Below, piece after piece: positions 62,291 through 64,000 of a stretch of 64,000 nt of DNA. The stretch is from JAUILH01 sp965230535. GTDB taxonomy: Bacteria > Bacteroidota > Bacteroidia > Flavobacteriales_D > JAUILH01. The notes under the pieces are model-generated. The model did not search any database. It saw only the letters and a program-made list of their open reading frames with translations, and had not been told where the DNA came from. The stretch lies in contig OZ246009.1 of NCBI GenBank assembly GCA_965230535.1, positions 1,984,001-2,048,000 on the forward strand, in the 5' to 3' direction. How positions within the stretch are numbered: the first letter of the stretch is position 1; every line of letters starts with the position of its first letter. The position numbers were made by a program, and so were the translations under genes.

Positions 62291-63707
62291 TGTTGTTTGA
62301 GTAGGATTCAATCAATTGAATAACTTCAGATCTTTCGCTAATTTCAGGACAATATTCCAATAATTCCTTGTGACCACCAAAATTAATTTGAAGCGCGTGC
62401 TCCAAATAAGTCATGGCTTCATCTTTTTTGCCTGTCATAAATAAGCATGCTGCCAGTCGATATTCTAACTTGTCTTTGTCGTTTGGACATTTCTCCAGTC
62501 CCTGAATAAGCACTTCAACTGCTTTGTTAGATTGATTCATATCTAACAGCAAATTGCTATAATCAAACCAGGCGTCTGGTAGGTTGTCCTGAATATCTAT
62601 AGCAGAGAGGTAAGCTTCTTCCGCTTCAATTAATCTGTTATTTTTTTCATATGCATTCCCCAACATCACCCAGTTGGCTGCATTGTTTTGGTCTATCTGA
62701 ACCGCTTTTTCTATATAATTAAGCGCTTCTTTATGATAACCGGTTAAATCTTTTATTACACCCATCCCAATCCATGGCTCACTTAAGTCAGGATCTAACT
62801 CTGATGCGTGCATGTAGTATGAAAAAGCGTCATCATACTTTTTCAGTTTTTCATAGCTCTCCCCAATATAATTGAGTGTGATGGCCTGAGTACCTTCATG
62901 TTTGATGGTTTCCTCAAAGCTCTCTATGGATGCTTCATAAAGCTCTAAGTGTGCCAAAGCATTACCTTTATTGAAATGAGCTGAACTCAAATCATCTTTA
63001 ATTGCAATGGCAAAATCAAAGGCGGAAACAGCATCAGAATAGTTTCCTAGTTTGCATAAGGCATTACCTAAATTATACCACGCTACAAAAGAGTAGGGCT
63101 CTTTATCTAAAAATACTTTATAGAAGGAAATGCTTTCATTGAGTCTGCCTGACAGGTCATAGCAATATGCCAATTCATATAAAGCAGAATGGTTCTCCGG
63201 ATATTTCTCAAGTAAACTACTCAACACATGAATGGCTGAGTCGTAATCCTGAATGGTCTGATATTCCATGGAAATATCCATGATGATATCCTGGTAAGCA
63301 TCTTTATCAGACAGTTTAGCTGCTTTAAATAAGTATTTAATTGCGCGCTTTCTTTCTTCAAGCTGAATGAAAATCTGTGCCTTTAATAAGTAAGCATCAA
63401 TATTCCCGTCATCCTTTGAAAGTACTTCATTTACCAAATCTAAACTCGATCTGAGTTCTCCCTCTTCAAATTTAAGTTGGGCATGAATCTGTGCTATTTG
63501 TAAACTATTGGGATGTAGTACAAGACCGAGTGTTACCACATCAGAGCATTTTTTCACATCTCCATCAAAAAGATAGTGGTTAAACAGGTCTTCTAATTCA
63601 TCGGGATCAAAGTAAGCGTGATTTCCATTCGAAAGCATAGATTCGAAACGAGCTATTAACGCTGCATCATCCTCCTGTTCTTCCTGAAATTCAAAATTAT
63701 CATCCAT
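62280..63707 (-). CDS. Tetratricopeptide-repeat protein heading the comA operon
   Basis: The 475-residue cytoplasmic protein starts MDDNFEFQEEQEDD (acidic), then about twelve TPR units from residue 60 to the end (for example AYLLKAQIFIQLEERKRAIK; AWYNLGNALCKLGNYSDAVS; PWIGMGVIKDLTGYHKEALN). It probably forms a superhelical binding platform. The ATG at 63707 is chosen over a frame extension, because a promoter box lies just upstream. The TPR-comA pairing occurs in other Flavobacteriia as far as I recall. Partner unknown. Confidence 0.85.
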   Translation of the reverse strand: MDDNFEFQEEQEDDAALIARFESMLSNGNHAYFDPDELEDLFNHYLFDGDVKKCSDVVTLGLVLHPNSLQIAQIHAQLKFEEGELRSSLDLVNEVLSKDDGNIDAYLLKAQIFIQLEERKRAIKYLFKAAKLSDKDAYQDIIMDISMEYQTIQDYDSAIHVLSSLLEKYPENHSALYELAYCYDLSGRLNESISFYKVFLDKEPYSFVAWYNLGNALCKLGNYSDAVSAFDFAIAIKDDLSSAHFNKGNALAHLELYEASIESFEETIKHEGTQAITLNYIGESYEKLKKYDDAFSYYMHASELDPDLSEPWIGMGVIKDLTGYHKEALNYIEKAVQIDQNNAANWVMLGNAYEKNNRLIEAEEAYLSAIDIQDNLPDAWFDYSNLLLDMNQSNKAVEVLIQGLEKCPNDKDKLEYRLAACLFMTGKKDEAMTYLEHALQINFGGHKELLEYCPEISERSEVIQLIESYSNNNER

Positions 63708-63721
63708 ACACTTACCTCTTA

Positions 63722-63729
63722 CAAATTTA
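63722..63729 (-). promoter_or_regulatory. Proximal -7 box (TAAATTTG) of the TPR-comA operon
   Basis: It is an exact TAnnTTTG match 14 bp upstream of the ATG at 63707, predicting a leader under 12 nt. Confidence 0.4.
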
Positions 63730-63823
63730 AACGCTTCAAACGTACACTGTAGTGTTTCTGACAGCATTTTTTACACAGACATATCAACACAAAAAATATG
63801 CCCGTTTGGTAAAAATAAGGCTG

Positions 63824-63831
63824 CAAAAGTA
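63824..63831 (-). promoter_or_regulatory. Distal -7 box (TACTTTTG) of the TPR-comA operon
   Basis: It is an exact TAnnTTTG match on the minus strand, followed by CAGCC as at the L31 promoter. It would give a leader of about 110 nt to the TPR gene. Confidence 0.45.
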
Positions 63832-63928
63832 ATATTAATATGAATACTTGATGAGCGGATATAGGATGAAAGAACTTAATTAACATGGAATTTTTCATAT
63901 TTTCGCTAGAAATATGCTCGTGAATGTT

Positions 63929-63957
63929 TTGAAATAAAAAAGCTTTCACTAAATTTG
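63929..63957 (+). promoter_or_regulatory. Promoter of the L31 gene (TTG-N18-TAAATTTG)
   Basis: TTG at 63929-63931 and TAAATTTG at 63950-63957 match both Bacteroidota sigma-A elements with 18-bp spacing, about 20 bp before the ATG. It is the best promoter match in the window. Confidence 0.75.
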
Positions 63958-63977
63958 CAGCCTCAATTTCGATAACA

Positions 63978-64000
63978 ATGAAGAAAGATATACATCCAGA
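63978..64000 (+). CDS. rpmE: 50S ribosomal protein L31 (type B), 5' end only
   Basis: Only seven complete codons are visible (MKKDIHP plus a partial codon) before the window ends. This matches the conserved start of type B L31 proteins in Bacteroidota. The strong promoter directly upstream fits a ribosomal protein gene. Identity rests on a very short stretch. Confidence 0.6.

Larger units (their letters stand above)
63708..63977. other. Divergent intergenic region between TPR and L31 genes
   Basis: This 270-bp AT-rich gap contains two minus-strand -7 boxes (63722-63729 and 63824-63831) and a plus promoter (63929-63957). Both outer promoters are followed by the same CAGCC pentamer. No other gene is supported. 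Confidence 0.6.

Noticed and set aside
63719..63949. 76-codon minus frame upstream of the TPR gene
   Set aside because: AT-rich, overlaps predicted promoters, and has no recognisable protein features.

Overview
The window looks like chromosomal DNA of a marine- or freshwater-type Bacteroidota, most likely a Flavobacteriales relative (Crocinitomicaceae/Cryomorphaceae-like; this is inference). The evidence is: type IX secretion (T9SS) sorting domains of type B (two genes) and type A (one gene), a PorP/SprF partner protein, many starts without a Shine-Dalgarno sequence, and repeated TAnnTTTG boxes, the Bacteroidota sigma-A -7 element, just upstream of first genes of operons. Genes are tightly packed in co-directional runs with 1-, 4- and 8-bp stop/start overlaps. 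There are no insertion sequences, prophage genes, CRISPR arrays or tRNA/rRNA genes.

Layout. (1) 1-8133, minus: a cell-surface operon with a small secreted protein, a 1698-residue repeat adhesin with a T9SS type B signal, a PorP/SprF protein and an OmpA/PD40 protein, ended by a strong terminator. (2) 8209-14113: a helical-repeat protein, a 335-bp gap holding an orphan terminator, an ECF sigma/anti-sigma pair, a small charged secreted protein and a barrel-TSP3-SPOR envelope protein. (3) 14239-26675, minus: an exopolysaccharide (EPS) operon reading asnB, glycosyltransferase, Wza, Wzc, RfbC, WecA-like, lytic transglycosylase, then uvrA and a LOG-family gene. (4) 26699-40493, plus: PBP4, then a second EPS operon with a small membrane protein, CotH-like protein, Wzy-like ligase/polymerase, SGNH hydrolase, a second, divergent CotH-like protein, metallophosphoesterase, glycosyltransferases, a second asnB and an acetyltransferase. 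(5) 40546-47513: outer-membrane barrel, nitronate monooxygenase, an M16 peptidase pair, a second type B T9SS protein and a tiny lipoprotein. (6) 47605-47740: a structured non-coding RNA with its own terminator, possibly 6S-like. (7) 47760-57832: a minus operon (ribD, EamA, YigZ, M42 peptidase, HEAT-like) diverging from a plus run (prmC, barrel, ligA, conserved protein, dapA, lipoprotein, small secreted protein). (8) 57847-63707, minus: a type A T9SS protein and the TPR-comA-rhodanese-DUF368-aroE operon. (9) 63978-64000: the start of ribosomal protein L31.

How it fits together. The two divergent EPS operons supply lipid-carrier priming (WecA-like), sugar modification (RfbC, two AsnB amidotransferases, WcaF-like acetyltransferase), four glycosyltransferases, polymerisation (Wzy-like) and export (Wza/Wzc), with peptidoglycan enzymes (lytic transglycosylase, PBP4) alongside. 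The most unusual part is the pair of exported CotH-like kinase-fold proteins encoded together with an envelope-anchored metallophosphoesterase and an SGNH hydrolase. Key residues in the second CotH and in the phosphoesterase are changed. The second highlight is the intergenic structured RNA at 47605-47740.
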